Source: Pseudomonas sp. HMWF021
Lineage (GTDB): Bacteria; Pseudomonadota; Gammaproteobacteria; Pseudomonadales; Pseudomonadaceae
Direction: 5' to 3'
Length of the DNA stretch: 42,144 nt
Assembly: GCF_003061005.1 (NCBI RefSeq)
Contig: NZ_QAIK01000119.1
Location: 1-42,144, forward strand
The translations under genes and the position numbers were made by a program. Below the pieces are notes generated by a model. It searched no databases. It saw only the letters and a list, made by a program, of their open reading frames with translations, and was not told the origin of the DNA. Below, piece by piece: positions 1-8,076 of the stretch (position 1 is the stretch's first letter; each line of letters begins with the position of its first letter).

Positions 1-1
1 C

Positions 2-289
2 GTGAAAAACCGCGAAGCGATCAAACGCGCCCTCGATTTTTACCTCAGCCCCGAACCACTGAAACCACGCCAGCCGAGCACGATGTTTTTGGTCAACCCC
101 GGCGTCGACACCGAGTCGCTGCTCGCCCACGCTTACGAATCGTTGGCCTGCGCCAGTGCCATGGCCAGTAACTTCGCCGGTGAACTCGGCAGCCTGCAAC
201 GCAGTACCGCTTTGGCGATCCAGCAAATCATCATGCTCGCCGAACTGGCGGTGAACCGGGCGCTTGACCGGGTTGATCCGCAGTCCTGA
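2..289 (+). CDS. DUF6124 (DUF3077-like) family protein, 5'-truncated by window edge
   Basis: Small protein of unknown function. The visible 95 residues resemble the Pseudomonas DUF6124/DUF3077 family: a short 'ERALDFYL'-like segment, a proline-rich linker, then a helical C-terminal part (residues about 35-90, 'LLAHAYESLACASAMA'). Family members I remember carry about 25 more N-terminal residues before the ALD-YL segment, so the GTG at position 2 is probably internal and the real start lies outside the window. It converges on the large toxin gene and shares a bidirectional terminator with it. No catalytic motif, signal peptide or membrane segment is visible. The family call is from memory of sequence style and is moderately secure; the function is unknown. 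Confidence 0.6.
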   Translation: MKNREAIKRALDFYLSPEPLKPRQPSTMFLVNPGVDTESLLAHAYESLACASAMASNFAGELGSLQRSTALAIQQIIMLAELAVNRALDRVDPQS

Positions 290-309
290 TTGCGCAGGCG
301 ATACGCAGT

Positions 310-346
310 AAAAAACCGCCGGCCCGACAGGGCGGCGGTTTTTTTG
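310..346. terminator. Bidirectional Rho-independent terminator
   Basis: The inverted repeat AAAACCGCC(G) / (C)GGCGGTTTT has an A run on one side and a T run on the other. It lies between the stop of the DUF6124 gene and the stop of the convergent toxin gene, so it can end transcripts from both strands. Confidence 0.85.
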
Positions 347-374
347 TGGAGCGTTGTTAACGCAATGATCAGAT

Positions 375-3300
375 TTACTTCACGGGAATCAGTCCGACGT
401 CTCTCACCAGCATCTGGACAAGCTTTTCCATATGGGTGAAGCGTTGATCTTTTTTCTCCCAGCGATCTATGAAAAGCAGGCCAGTGTCATCCACCTGGAT
501 CGGTGTCCTGACAATGTCCCCGCTGCGGGAGCGATGCACCAGGCTGGGCAGCGCATTGTCAGTGTGTTCGATGAGGAACTGGCCATTCCCGGTCAGCCTG
601 GCTCGATCAATGGGTACGACGGCTGCTGGTCTTGGGGTGTTCGGCATTTCGACGTCAAGCCTGAAGTCACCGCGTAGCGCGACGGTCTTGGTTTTCAGTC
701 CTTCGCTTATAGGCTCCCAGCTCCCTGGATAAATGCCCCTGCCCAGGCCCGGGGCGACATCTCGCATGTGCAGGCTGACCGCTCCGAGCATCTCCGCCAG
801 GCCTGGCACGCCATGGTTGTAGTTGGTGTGGGTGTTGCCCACGAAAGCGATCCATTTGTGTGGGCCTTCGGCCAATTGGTCGTTCTGGATGACCTTGCTG
901 GCGTGGTAGCTGAACATCCTGAATCGCGATACTTCGTCATCCAGACCTCTGAGGTAATAACTGGCGGCGCAATCGAGCGCCCTGACACGCATGCCATATT
1001 TGGCTGCCGTTTGAATGACGGCAGTGTAGGTATTCGCGCCTTCGTAGTTGGGCATCTGACGCACGTCCTGCGTACGAAGGTAATCCCCGAGCCGGTCAGG
1101 CATCTGCTGCGTTCGCAGGAAGGTATCCAGTTGTGCCTGGTGCAAATCGGTCAGCAGGTGTTCAACGTACAGGGTCTTGATCCCTGCATTCTTGAAGGCT
1201 GCGATTTGATTGATCAGTTCAGCCTTGGCCGATTGCATATTGTGGCTTTCGCCGAACACCACGCCCGACAGTCGGCTATCGGCCGTGGTCTGCAGGAGGT
1301 CGTTTGTTGTGGCATTCGCGGGTAGAGTCGGCAGGGACGTGCGGGCCGGCGGTGTGTAATCGGCAAAAAAGGATTTGGCCTCACTGTCGAGGCGTCCGCG
1401 AGTTTCCAGGAAAGCTTTATAGGCCGGTTCCCCTGCAGGATTTCCCGGGGCGTAGGTACTGTGCAGGCCTTGAGGGTCTCTGGCCTGGCGAATGATCTCT
1501 TCATGCAGCGAGGGCTCAATGTCGAACTCGTTGAAGTGCTGCACGCTGGGGCCTGCCACGGGGGCAGGGTGGACGGTAACGCGAGGTGCCTCGTACGCCG
1601 TCGGTAGCGCCAGATAGTAGTCGCCCTTGGCCAATGGCGCGCCGGCAATGGTGCCGGGTGTATCAAGGCGCAGCGTGGCGGATTGTCCCAATGGCACGTC
1701 GTCGACACGCAGGGCGATGGCATTGTGCAGGTCGGCCAGTCCCGGGGTGTTGTCGACTGTAACCATGCGCGAGGGCGCAGCGAGCGCGATCCAGCGTTCG
1801 TCTGGCGCATCGTCGATATCGGCACTGATGACTTTGTGGGAGTAAAAGTTTCTTGCCTTGTCGGCCCGTGGCAGGGTTGGCGGGACGTCCGCCATGAGCA
1901 GCACATCGTCCAGCAGATAGCTGGTGGAGGCATCCAGCGCGCAGACTTTCATGCCCTTGTCCCGAGCGGTCTGCACCAGGTTCACATAAGAGAATTCGCT
2001 TTTTTTCCCGTAACCGAAGGCCCGATCAATTTCCTTCAGGTGTTTTTTGATATGGCGCCATGATTCGCCACGGTTGAATTTCGCCAGTTTGAGGTGAAAG
2101 ACATCTCCGGGCAGGTATTCGATATAGAGGCGTTTGAAACCCTTTTCGACCAGCGCCTGCATGTTTTCGATCAGCACCTGTTTGCTGGCAATGGATGACG
2201 GGCGCGCACCGATGACCAGTGGCCTGCTGTCGGCGAGTGCATCACTGCCCAGCAATTTTGCAAATGACAGGTTGGGTTCAATGGCTGGGAGCACGGGCCG
2301 AACAGCCGAATGCGACAGCTCGTCGAAGAATGTTGTCGCGTCCTCGGTCAGGCGTCCGGCCAGCTCGAGATGGGTTCGGCGCACTGGTGCGAGGTCCACG
2401 ATTGTATTGATGAGGGCCGTGTCGCCCCCCAACAGAAAGTCTCGCTCCACGATAACTCTTCGGAAGTCCGGATTCATTGCGGCTTCAAGCCTGTCGCGAT
2501 ACTCGGCGGGGTAACCATAGTCTTTCATCGGGCCGGGCGTTGGCGATACCGGTTCATACTTCGGGCCACCGCCAGTCATCCCGCTGCGAATCCATCCACG
2601 CCTGGCATCCCGGTTGACCAGACGGCCGGTGGACAGCAGTTTTCCGGTGTTCGGCTCGCGGCGATACAGCAAGTAACGACCCAGCGCATCCGGGCTGTTC
2701 GTCGTCCAGTAAAGCTGTCCCTGGAAACTTACCGCCTGCATGTCCACGGGTGCCGAAACTCGCGGTTCCAGCTGTTCGATCAGTGCCACGGCGCTTTTTT
2801 TCGCGGGCTCGGCAATGGCTTTGCGCGGCAGGGGTGGCAACAGTTTGAGTGAGCGCAGCGCCGGTCGAAGGTCGGTAATCAGTGCGCCAGCACTGTTGAA
2901 CAGGTAACCGGCCAGATGTTCGAGCGCCGCTGCGTTATCGCCCTGACGGTAGGCATGCAGAGCGAGCATGGCATCCTTGAAAGCCAGTAACATGCCGCCC
3001 GCCAGGCTCCACACCGGAAACGGGATGGTGGCAATGGCAACCGCCCATTCGACGCAGCTCCAGAGCAGATTGCTGATCATCTGCGCCTGGCTGATGGTGG
3101 TGGCGTGGACGTCGTCGATCTTGCGTTGCAGTTTCATGTTGTACAGCGCATAGCGCATGTCAGTGACCACTGGCACCGAGCGAGTCGCGTCATACCGCGG
3201 GATGCTGAACGTGGTGCTGTCTATGCTGGCGGGCAACTGCGCGCGTGCGTCTTCCAGGAATCTGCGTATGCGGGTGCGTGACTGAACCGCTACACGGTCG

Positions 3301-6104
3301 GTGAAATAACCGATCATGCCGTCCTGTTTTTTCAGCAGATGGTTGAACAGTCTTGCTTCGCGAAAACTGACGCCGTCCGGGGCATCGGGGGTGTAGAGCA
3401 GAACCGGATTGTGTTTATGGCTGAACAGCCAGGTGTCGATGACCCATTCGCCGTCGATCATCAGGCGATGGATTCTGTAGGTATTACGGGTTGACCCGGA
3501 AGTGTCGCCCAGATTTTCCAGGCATTGATCCAGCCACTGCCGGTCAATGCTTGTGATGTGCCCGCGCAACTGGCATTCCAGGGCTGCGTTCTGCATCTGG
3601 CGCCGGGTGATGGCCAGCGTCATGTCACGTCGGTAGGTGTAGCCGGGGCTGGTCGCGCTTTGCAACTCGCTTCTGACCATCTCGGTGTAGCGTTCACCGA
3701 TCCACACGCCGGTGACCGAGCGTGCGACGTTTTGCGCGGTCAGTACACTCACATCGACACCCGGAGGGCCTTCGAAGCGTGCCGAGGTCGAGAATTTTTC
3801 GTGGATGAGTCCGATGCCGTCTTCATAACCGTCACGGTACAGCTGTGTGTAGTTGATGGGCGGTGCGGTCCATGAACCGACGATATGGCGTGGCGGGAAG
3901 GCCCACACCGTGTCGGGATCGACGTCGTTGGCGGGACGCCCGAGCAGCCTGTTGAGGCTTTTTCGCGCTTGTTCATGCAGGAAGGCGTCGAAGGTCGGCA
4001 GACGCTTTTCCGACAATCGGTGGACTTGGTACGTCTGCAACAGGCCTTCGGCTTCTTCGCTCAGGGTTGAAAGCCGCCTGCGATCGGCGGCGCTGGCCGA
4101 GCGATACCACAGCGGCGTGCTGTAGTCGTAGTTGTCGACTTGTGTGGCCAGCAGATGCTCGGCCATTTTTTGCAGACAATTGCTGTAGGTGCCGAGGTTC
4201 TCGAAGGTGACTTTTTCGTGCTCGCGATCTGCGGGTTTGAAGCTCAGTCCAGAGAGCATTTGCTGCATGCTCTGGTGAAAACGCAGGGGCAGACGGTTGA
4301 AAAGATAGTCGCGCATGCCGGCGCCATTGTTGTGGTGCGCTGCGGCAAGAACGTAGGCCTGGCAGTCGGCATCGCTGTTGAAGGCCTGAAACTTTCGATC
4401 GCCCGGCGCATCCGGGAGGCAGAGCAGGAGGCGTTCGATGCCACCGGCCCCGTCGGTCTGGCGCAGTACCCACAGGTCCTTGAATTGTGCACCGTGCAGC
4501 GACAGGGTAGCGGCTTTGAGAGTCGCGCGGCTGGCAGGCTCGTCCGCTTGCAGTTTTTTGATCAGTTGCAGATCGCTGTCCAGCAAATGACCTTGCAGCT
4601 TCGCTGTGCAGGCCAGCAAAAGTATTCGCTGGTCGAACATGTGCTCGATGGCTCGTTTGACGGCGGGTTGCCCGTTCATCTGCTTTTGTACTTGAGCAAA
4701 TTCAATACGCGGCTGTAAGGTCAGCGCCTGTTCTACCAGCCATGCAAGTGTCACTTCCGGGTGGGTGTCGGCCAGTGGCTTGCCCTGAGAACTGAGGGTG
4801 GTATTTTGCAGAAATGACGAGCCCGGTGATTCATCTCCGGTATGCAGGCCCTGCAAGGCCAGATCGATCAGGTTTCGTTCCTGTTCAAAACTGCCGAGGC
4901 CGCTGATGGTGAGGCGGGTTGTAAGCAGCACGTTTTGCGGTTCAAGGTCATCGATCTCCAGATCGTCATCAAGCCGATCGAGCCACTGCTGGCGGGCTAG
5001 CGTTTGTGGGCTGAGCGCCGGTCCCATGAGCGTCAGCACGTCTTGTTGCGCTTTGTTGTAGCTGTTCAACTGTCGGGCCAGCTCGTCCTGTTGGGGCTGG
5101 GTGGCGCTTGTGTACCAGTTTGGGGCGCTCAGGCGCAGAACACGTTCCAGCAGGGTTTGTGCGCGCAGCTCGAGGCGCGGGCTGAGGTCGGGCAGGGCCG
5201 CCGCTATGGCGAGGTCCAGGGCCTGGAGCAGTTTTGCGCTGTCTTTGTGCGGGTTGTCGTCGAAATTCAGGACTCGCCCGATATCCATGCTGCGCTTGTT
5301 GATCAGTGCATCGCAGGTGTGCTCGAACAGTGGCTTGTCGGCAATGGGCATCAGGTTCAATGGCCAGATTCCCGTCGTGCCGACGCCCTGATAACGCGTC
5401 GGCAGCATTTGCAGAAATTCATCGCGTGTAGGGGCGTGACCCATGCCCTGGCGTAGATGGGCATCGAGCGCAGCCAGAGAATCAAACGACTCGATGCCCC
5501 GGGATGGCGTGAACAGCAGAACCGATCCGACGCTTTGCCCCGCTTGCAGATCGCTGACCACCGGGCTGTTTTTTTCGGTGACGACAAACGCCCCGGCCAG
5601 TTCGACATCCTGCTCCTGATAGGTGAACTGCAAGGCATACAGGCCTGGGCGCAGTTCCGGCCCCAGGCCGATGTTGTCCAGCAATGCACCGTTTTGCGGG
5701 TGGAGCAGGCGGTCGCTGACAGCCTGCTGCGCTTCATGGGTAATGGCGAGCAGGCCGGCGTCGTTGATCATGAAGGAGCGGGCGGACTTTTTATCGATCA
5801 GTCCGCGATCATCCATGTCCCTCAGCTGTGAATCGAGCGAAACCTTGAGCGTTGCGATCAGGGTTTTGCCGGTATCGCTGTGCAGGTCGCTGTTTTCCAG
5901 GGCCTGATAGAGCGCGCGACTTTGCGTCAGATAGGCGTGGCGGTAATTTTTCAGCAGACCGTTCAGGCGATCCAGTTCCACCTGATGCGCTGACGGTTTT
6001 TGTTCAGGCACCAGCGGTTTATCGGCCTTGAACAGATGATGGCCGATCTGGTTGAGGTGGTTTTTGAACTCATCGGGTGAGTCAATTGCAGTGGGGTTGC
6101 TCAT
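375..6104 (-). CDS. Giant dermonecrotic-toxin-like protein with two C-terminal Tiki/ChaN-type repeats
   Basis: Protein of 1909 aa when started at the ATG at 6104, which has GGAG 9 nt upstream; an ATG at 6143 in the same frame has no visible ribosome site. The N-terminal two thirds look like the dermonecrotic-toxin (DUF6543) region common in Pseudomonas. A hydrophobic stretch at about residues 1012-1050 could insert in a membrane. The C-terminal part has two alignable repeats. In repeat 2, G1618-E-S-H1621, E1648-H1649 and G1756-N-T-H1759 match the motif layout of the Tiki/TraB/ChaN/erythromycin-esterase superfamily, which also occurs in large bacterial toxins. In repeat 1 the same places read GARP (1299-1302), E1329-Y1330 and APSR (1443-1446), so its active site is lost. 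No N-terminal signal peptide, secretion gene or immunity gene is visible nearby. The toxin family is likely; target and delivery are unknown. Confidence 0.75.
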   Translation of the reverse strand: MSNPTAIDSPDEFKNHLNQIGHHLFKADKPLVPEQKPSAHQVELDRLNGLLKNYRHAYLTQSRALYQALENSDLHSDTGKTLIATLKVSLDSQLRDMDDRGLIDKKSARSFMINDAGLLAITHEAQQAVSDRLLHPQNGALLDNIGLGPELRPGLYALQFTYQEQDVELAGAFVVTEKNSPVVSDLQAGQSVGSVLLFTPSRGIESFDSLAALDAHLRQGMGHAPTRDEFLQMLPTRYQGVGTTGIWPLNLMPIADKPLFEHTCDALINKRSMDIGRVLNFDDNPHKDSAKLLQALDLAIAAALPDLSPRLELRAQTLLERVLRLSAPNWYTSATQPQQDELARQLNSYNKAQQDVLTLMGPALSPQTLARQQWLDRLDDDLEIDDLEPQNVLLTTRLTISGLGSFEQERNLIDLALQGLHTGDESPGSSFLQNTTLSSQGKPLADTHPEVTLAWLVEQALTLQPRIEFAQVQKQMNGQPAVKRAIEHMFDQRILLLACTAKLQGHLLDSDLQLIKKLQADEPASRATLKAATLSLHGAQFKDLWVLRQTDGAGGIERLLLCLPDAPGDRKFQAFNSDADCQAYVLAAAHHNNGAGMRDYLFNRLPLRFHQSMQQMLSGLSFKPADREHEKVTFENLGTYSNCLQKMAEHLLATQVDNYDYSTPLWYRSASAADRRRLSTLSEEAEGLLQTYQVHRLSEKRLPTFDAFLHEQARKSLNRLLGRPANDVDPDTVWAFPPRHIVGSWTAPPINYTQLYRDGYEDGIGLIHEKFSTSARFEGPPGVDVSVLTAQNVARSVTGVWIGERYTEMVRSELQSATSPGYTYRRDMTLAITRRQMQNAALECQLRGHITSIDRQWLDQCLENLGDTSGSTRNTYRIHRLMIDGEWVIDTWLFSHKHNPVLLYTPDAPDGVSFREARLFNHLLKKQDGMIGYFTDRVAVQSRTRIRRFLEDARAQLPASIDSTTFSIPRYDATRSVPVVTDMRYALYNMKLQRKIDDVHATTISQAQMISNLLWSCVEWAVAIATIPFPVWSLAGGMLLAFKDAMLALHAYRQGDNAAALEHLAGYLFNSAGALITDLRPALRSLKLLPPLPRKAIAEPAKKSAVALIEQLEPRVSAPVDMQAVSFQGQLYWTTNSPDALGRYLLYRREPNTGKLLSTGRLVNRDARRGWIRSGMTGGGPKYEPVSPTPGPMKDYGYPAEYRDRLEAAMNPDFRRVIVERDFLLGGDTALINTIVDLAPVRRTHLELAGRLTEDATTFFDELSHSAVRPVLPAIEPNLSFAKLLGSDALADSRPLVIGARPSSIASKQVLIENMQALVEKGFKRLYIEYLPGDVFHLKLAKFNRGESWRHIKKHLKEIDRAFGYGKKSEFSYVNLVQTARDKGMKVCALDASTSYLLDDVLLMADVPPTLPRADKARNFYSHKVISADIDDAPDERWIALAAPSRMVTVDNTPGLADLHNAIALRVDDVPLGQSATLRLDTPGTIAGAPLAKGDYYLALPTAYEAPRVTVHPAPVAGPSVQHFNEFDIEPSLHEEIIRQARDPQGLHSTYAPGNPAGEPAYKAFLETRGRLDSEAKSFFADYTPPARTSLPTLPANATTNDLLQTTADSRLSGVVFGESHNMQSAKAELINQIAAFKNAGIKTLYVEHLLTDLHQAQLDTFLRTQQMPDRLGDYLRTQDVRQMPNYEGANTYTAVIQTAAKYGMRVRALDCAASYYLRGLDDEVSRFRMFSYHASKVIQNDQLAEGPHKWIAFVGNTHTNYNHGVPGLAEMLGAVSLHMRDVAPGLGRGIYPGSWEPISEGLKTKTVALRGDFRLDVEMPNTPRPAAVVPIDRARLTGNGQFLIEHTDNALPSLVHRSRSGDIVRTPIQVDDTGLLFIDRWEKKDQRFTHMEKLVQMLVRDVGLIPVK

Positions 6105-6212
6105 AGGCAGTGTCTCCATGCGGTGGGTATGAGCCTTCAGCATGGGGACAGAGACAAGAGCGATGGTGGTGCATAGTTATTGCGCACGCCCGAAGGTGAG
6201 AAATACACCGTT

Positions 6213-6312
6213 GCAGGGGGGACCTGCGGACTTGCTCGCGAAAGCGGGGGTGTCAGCCAACATTGATGTCACTGACCGAATGTTTTCGCGAGCAAGTCGA
6301 GGAGGCCCGTGC
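6213..6312. repeat. Degenerate REP pair (REPIN-like) between toxin and nagE
   Basis: ACTTGCTCGCGAAAGC (6230-6245) is mirrored by TTTTCGCGAGCAAGT (6283-6297), with more loosely matched flanks. The arms resemble the 'CGCGAGCAAG' REP type of fluorescent pseudomonads but are more divergent than the other copies here. It lies just downstream of the nagE stop codon and could protect or end that transcript. Confidence 0.6.
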
Positions 6313-6325
6313 AGGCGCCGAAAAT

Positions 6326-8041
6326 TCAAACCCTGGCGCCGACCTCTTTGCGATTGGCCAGCGCCTCGATCGCCCCGCTCAAACTCGCTGCCTTGTCGCC
6401 TACCAGCAAATGCCAGATGCCTCCTTCCAACGGGCTCACACCCTGGCAACCCAGCTCTTTCAACTGATGTTCCGAGATGGCTTTGCCGTCGGCCAGTTGC
6501 AGACGAATGCGTGTCAGGGCAATGCAGTCCAGTTGCAGCACATTGTCGCTACCGCCCAGTGCGGTCAGCCATTGCTGAGCTTCCGGTGGCGTGACGAGGA
6601 CGGCTTTTGTGTCCTCGACCGCCGCAGCGGGCGCAGCCACCAGCGTTCGGCCCAACGCCGGCATCGCCAGGCGAATCTCATCAGCAATGCTGTCGGCCAT
6701 CGGCCCTACGACAACCTGCAAACTGCCACCCTTGCCCGGGCGTACCACGGCCATCGCGCCCAGCGCTTTCAGATCCGCATCCGACGCCAGGCTGCGATCA
6801 ACCATCTCCAGACGCAGACGCGTGGTACACGCACCGACCGTCAGCAGATTTTCCGCGCCACCGAGTGCCTTGATGTAAGCCGCAGCGCGCTCGTTCTCGG
6901 TGAGCACAGCCTTGTCAGCCGTAGCCACATCCTCACGCCCCGGCGTCTTCAGATTGAAGCGGCGAATGCAGAAATCAAACACCGCGTAATACACCACGGC
7001 ATACGCCAGCCCGACCGGAATCACCAGCCAGCCATTGGTCGAACGCCCCCAACCCAGCACCATGTCGATGAAGCCGCCGGAGAAGGTGAAACCCAGATGA
7101 ATGTTCAGCGCATTGGTGATCGCCATCGACAGGCCGGTCAGCAGCGCATGCAGCAGATACAACAACGGCGCCAAAAACATGAAGGCGAATTCAATCGGTT
7201 CAGTCACCCCGGTCAAAAACGACGTCAGCGCCATCGACAGGAAAATCCCGCCCATCACCTTGCGCCGCTCCGGCAACGCATTGCGGTACATCGCCAGGCA
7301 CGCAGCAGGCAGGCCGAAGATCATCATCGGGAACATGCCGGTCATGAACTGGCCGCCCTTCGGATCGCCGGCGAAGTAGCGCGACAGGTCGCCGGTGACC
7401 AGCGCCCCGGTGGTCGGGTCGGTGAAGTTGCCGAACACGAACCACGCCATGTTGTTGAGGATGTGGTGCAGGCCGGTAACGATCAGCAGGCGGTTGAACA
7501 CGCCGAACACGAACGCACCGATGCTGCCGCTTTCCATCATCAAGGCGCCGAAGCTGTTGATGCCGTGCTGGATCGGCGGCCAGATATAGCCGAACACCAC
7601 GCCCAGCGCGACGGCGGCGAAACCGGTGACGATCGGCACGAAACGCCGGCCGCCAAAGAACGCCAGGTACTCCGGCAGCTTGATGTCCTTGAAGCGGTTA
7701 TACAGTGCACCGGCCATCAGGCCGCTGACGATCCCGGCGAGCATGCCCATGTTGATGCTCGGGTCGAGCACCTTGAGCGTGGAGATCATCACCAGGTAGC
7801 CGATCACCCCGGCCAGGCCTGCGGTGCCGTTGTTGTCCTTGGCGAACCCGACGGCGATGCCGATGGCGAAGATCATCGCCAGGTTGGCGAAAATGACTTG
7901 GCCGGCATCGTGAATGATCGCGATGTTCAACAGGTCGGTGTCACCCAGACGCAGCAGCAGGCCGGCAATCGGCAGGATCGCGATCGGCAGCATCAGCGCA
8001 CGGCCGAGGCGTTGCAGGCCTTCGATGAAAAGTTGATACAT
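6326..8041 (-). CDS. nagE: N-acetylglucosamine-specific PTS permease, EIIC-EIIB (plus degenerate EIIB)
   Basis: Inner-membrane PTS permease of 571 aa that takes up and phosphorylates GlcNAc. Residues about 1-360 are the multi-spanning EIIC channel, with a typical start ('LQRLGRALMLPIAILPIAG'). An EIIB domain follows with the phospho-cysteine C405 in 'ACTTRLRL'. A second EIIB-like domain (about 490-560) carries 'ALTRIRL' at the equivalent place, with A508 instead of cysteine. There is no EIIA; this is supplied by the upstream EIIA-HPr-EI fusion. The start has GGGAGA 7 nt upstream. It is the last gene of the nag operon, 35 bp after nagF. Specificity for GlcNAc rests on nagA/nagB/nagF linkage and overall similarity. 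Confidence 0.93.
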   Translation of the reverse strand: MYQLFIEGLQRLGRALMLPIAILPIAGLLLRLGDTDLLNIAIIHDAGQVIFANLAMIFAIGIAVGFAKDNNGTAGLAGVIGYLVMISTLKVLDPSINMGMLAGIVSGLMAGALYNRFKDIKLPEYLAFFGGRRFVPIVTGFAAVALGVVFGYIWPPIQHGINSFGALMMESGSIGAFVFGVFNRLLIVTGLHHILNNMAWFVFGNFTDPTTGALVTGDLSRYFAGDPKGGQFMTGMFPMMIFGLPAACLAMYRNALPERRKVMGGIFLSMALTSFLTGVTEPIEFAFMFLAPLLYLLHALLTGLSMAITNALNIHLGFTFSGGFIDMVLGWGRSTNGWLVIPVGLAYAVVYYAVFDFCIRRFNLKTPGREDVATADKAVLTENERAAAYIKALGGAENLLTVGACTTRLRLEMVDRSLASDADLKALGAMAVVRPGKGGSLQVVVGPMADSIADEIRLAMPALGRTLVAAPAAAVEDTKAVLVTPPEAQQWLTALGGSDNVLQLDCIALTRIRLQLADGKAISEHQLKELGCQGVSPLEGGIWHLLVGDKAASLSGAIEALANRKEVGARV

Positions 8042-8076
8042 GGTGGTTCTCCCTGCTCTTTATACAGAGCTTGTTG

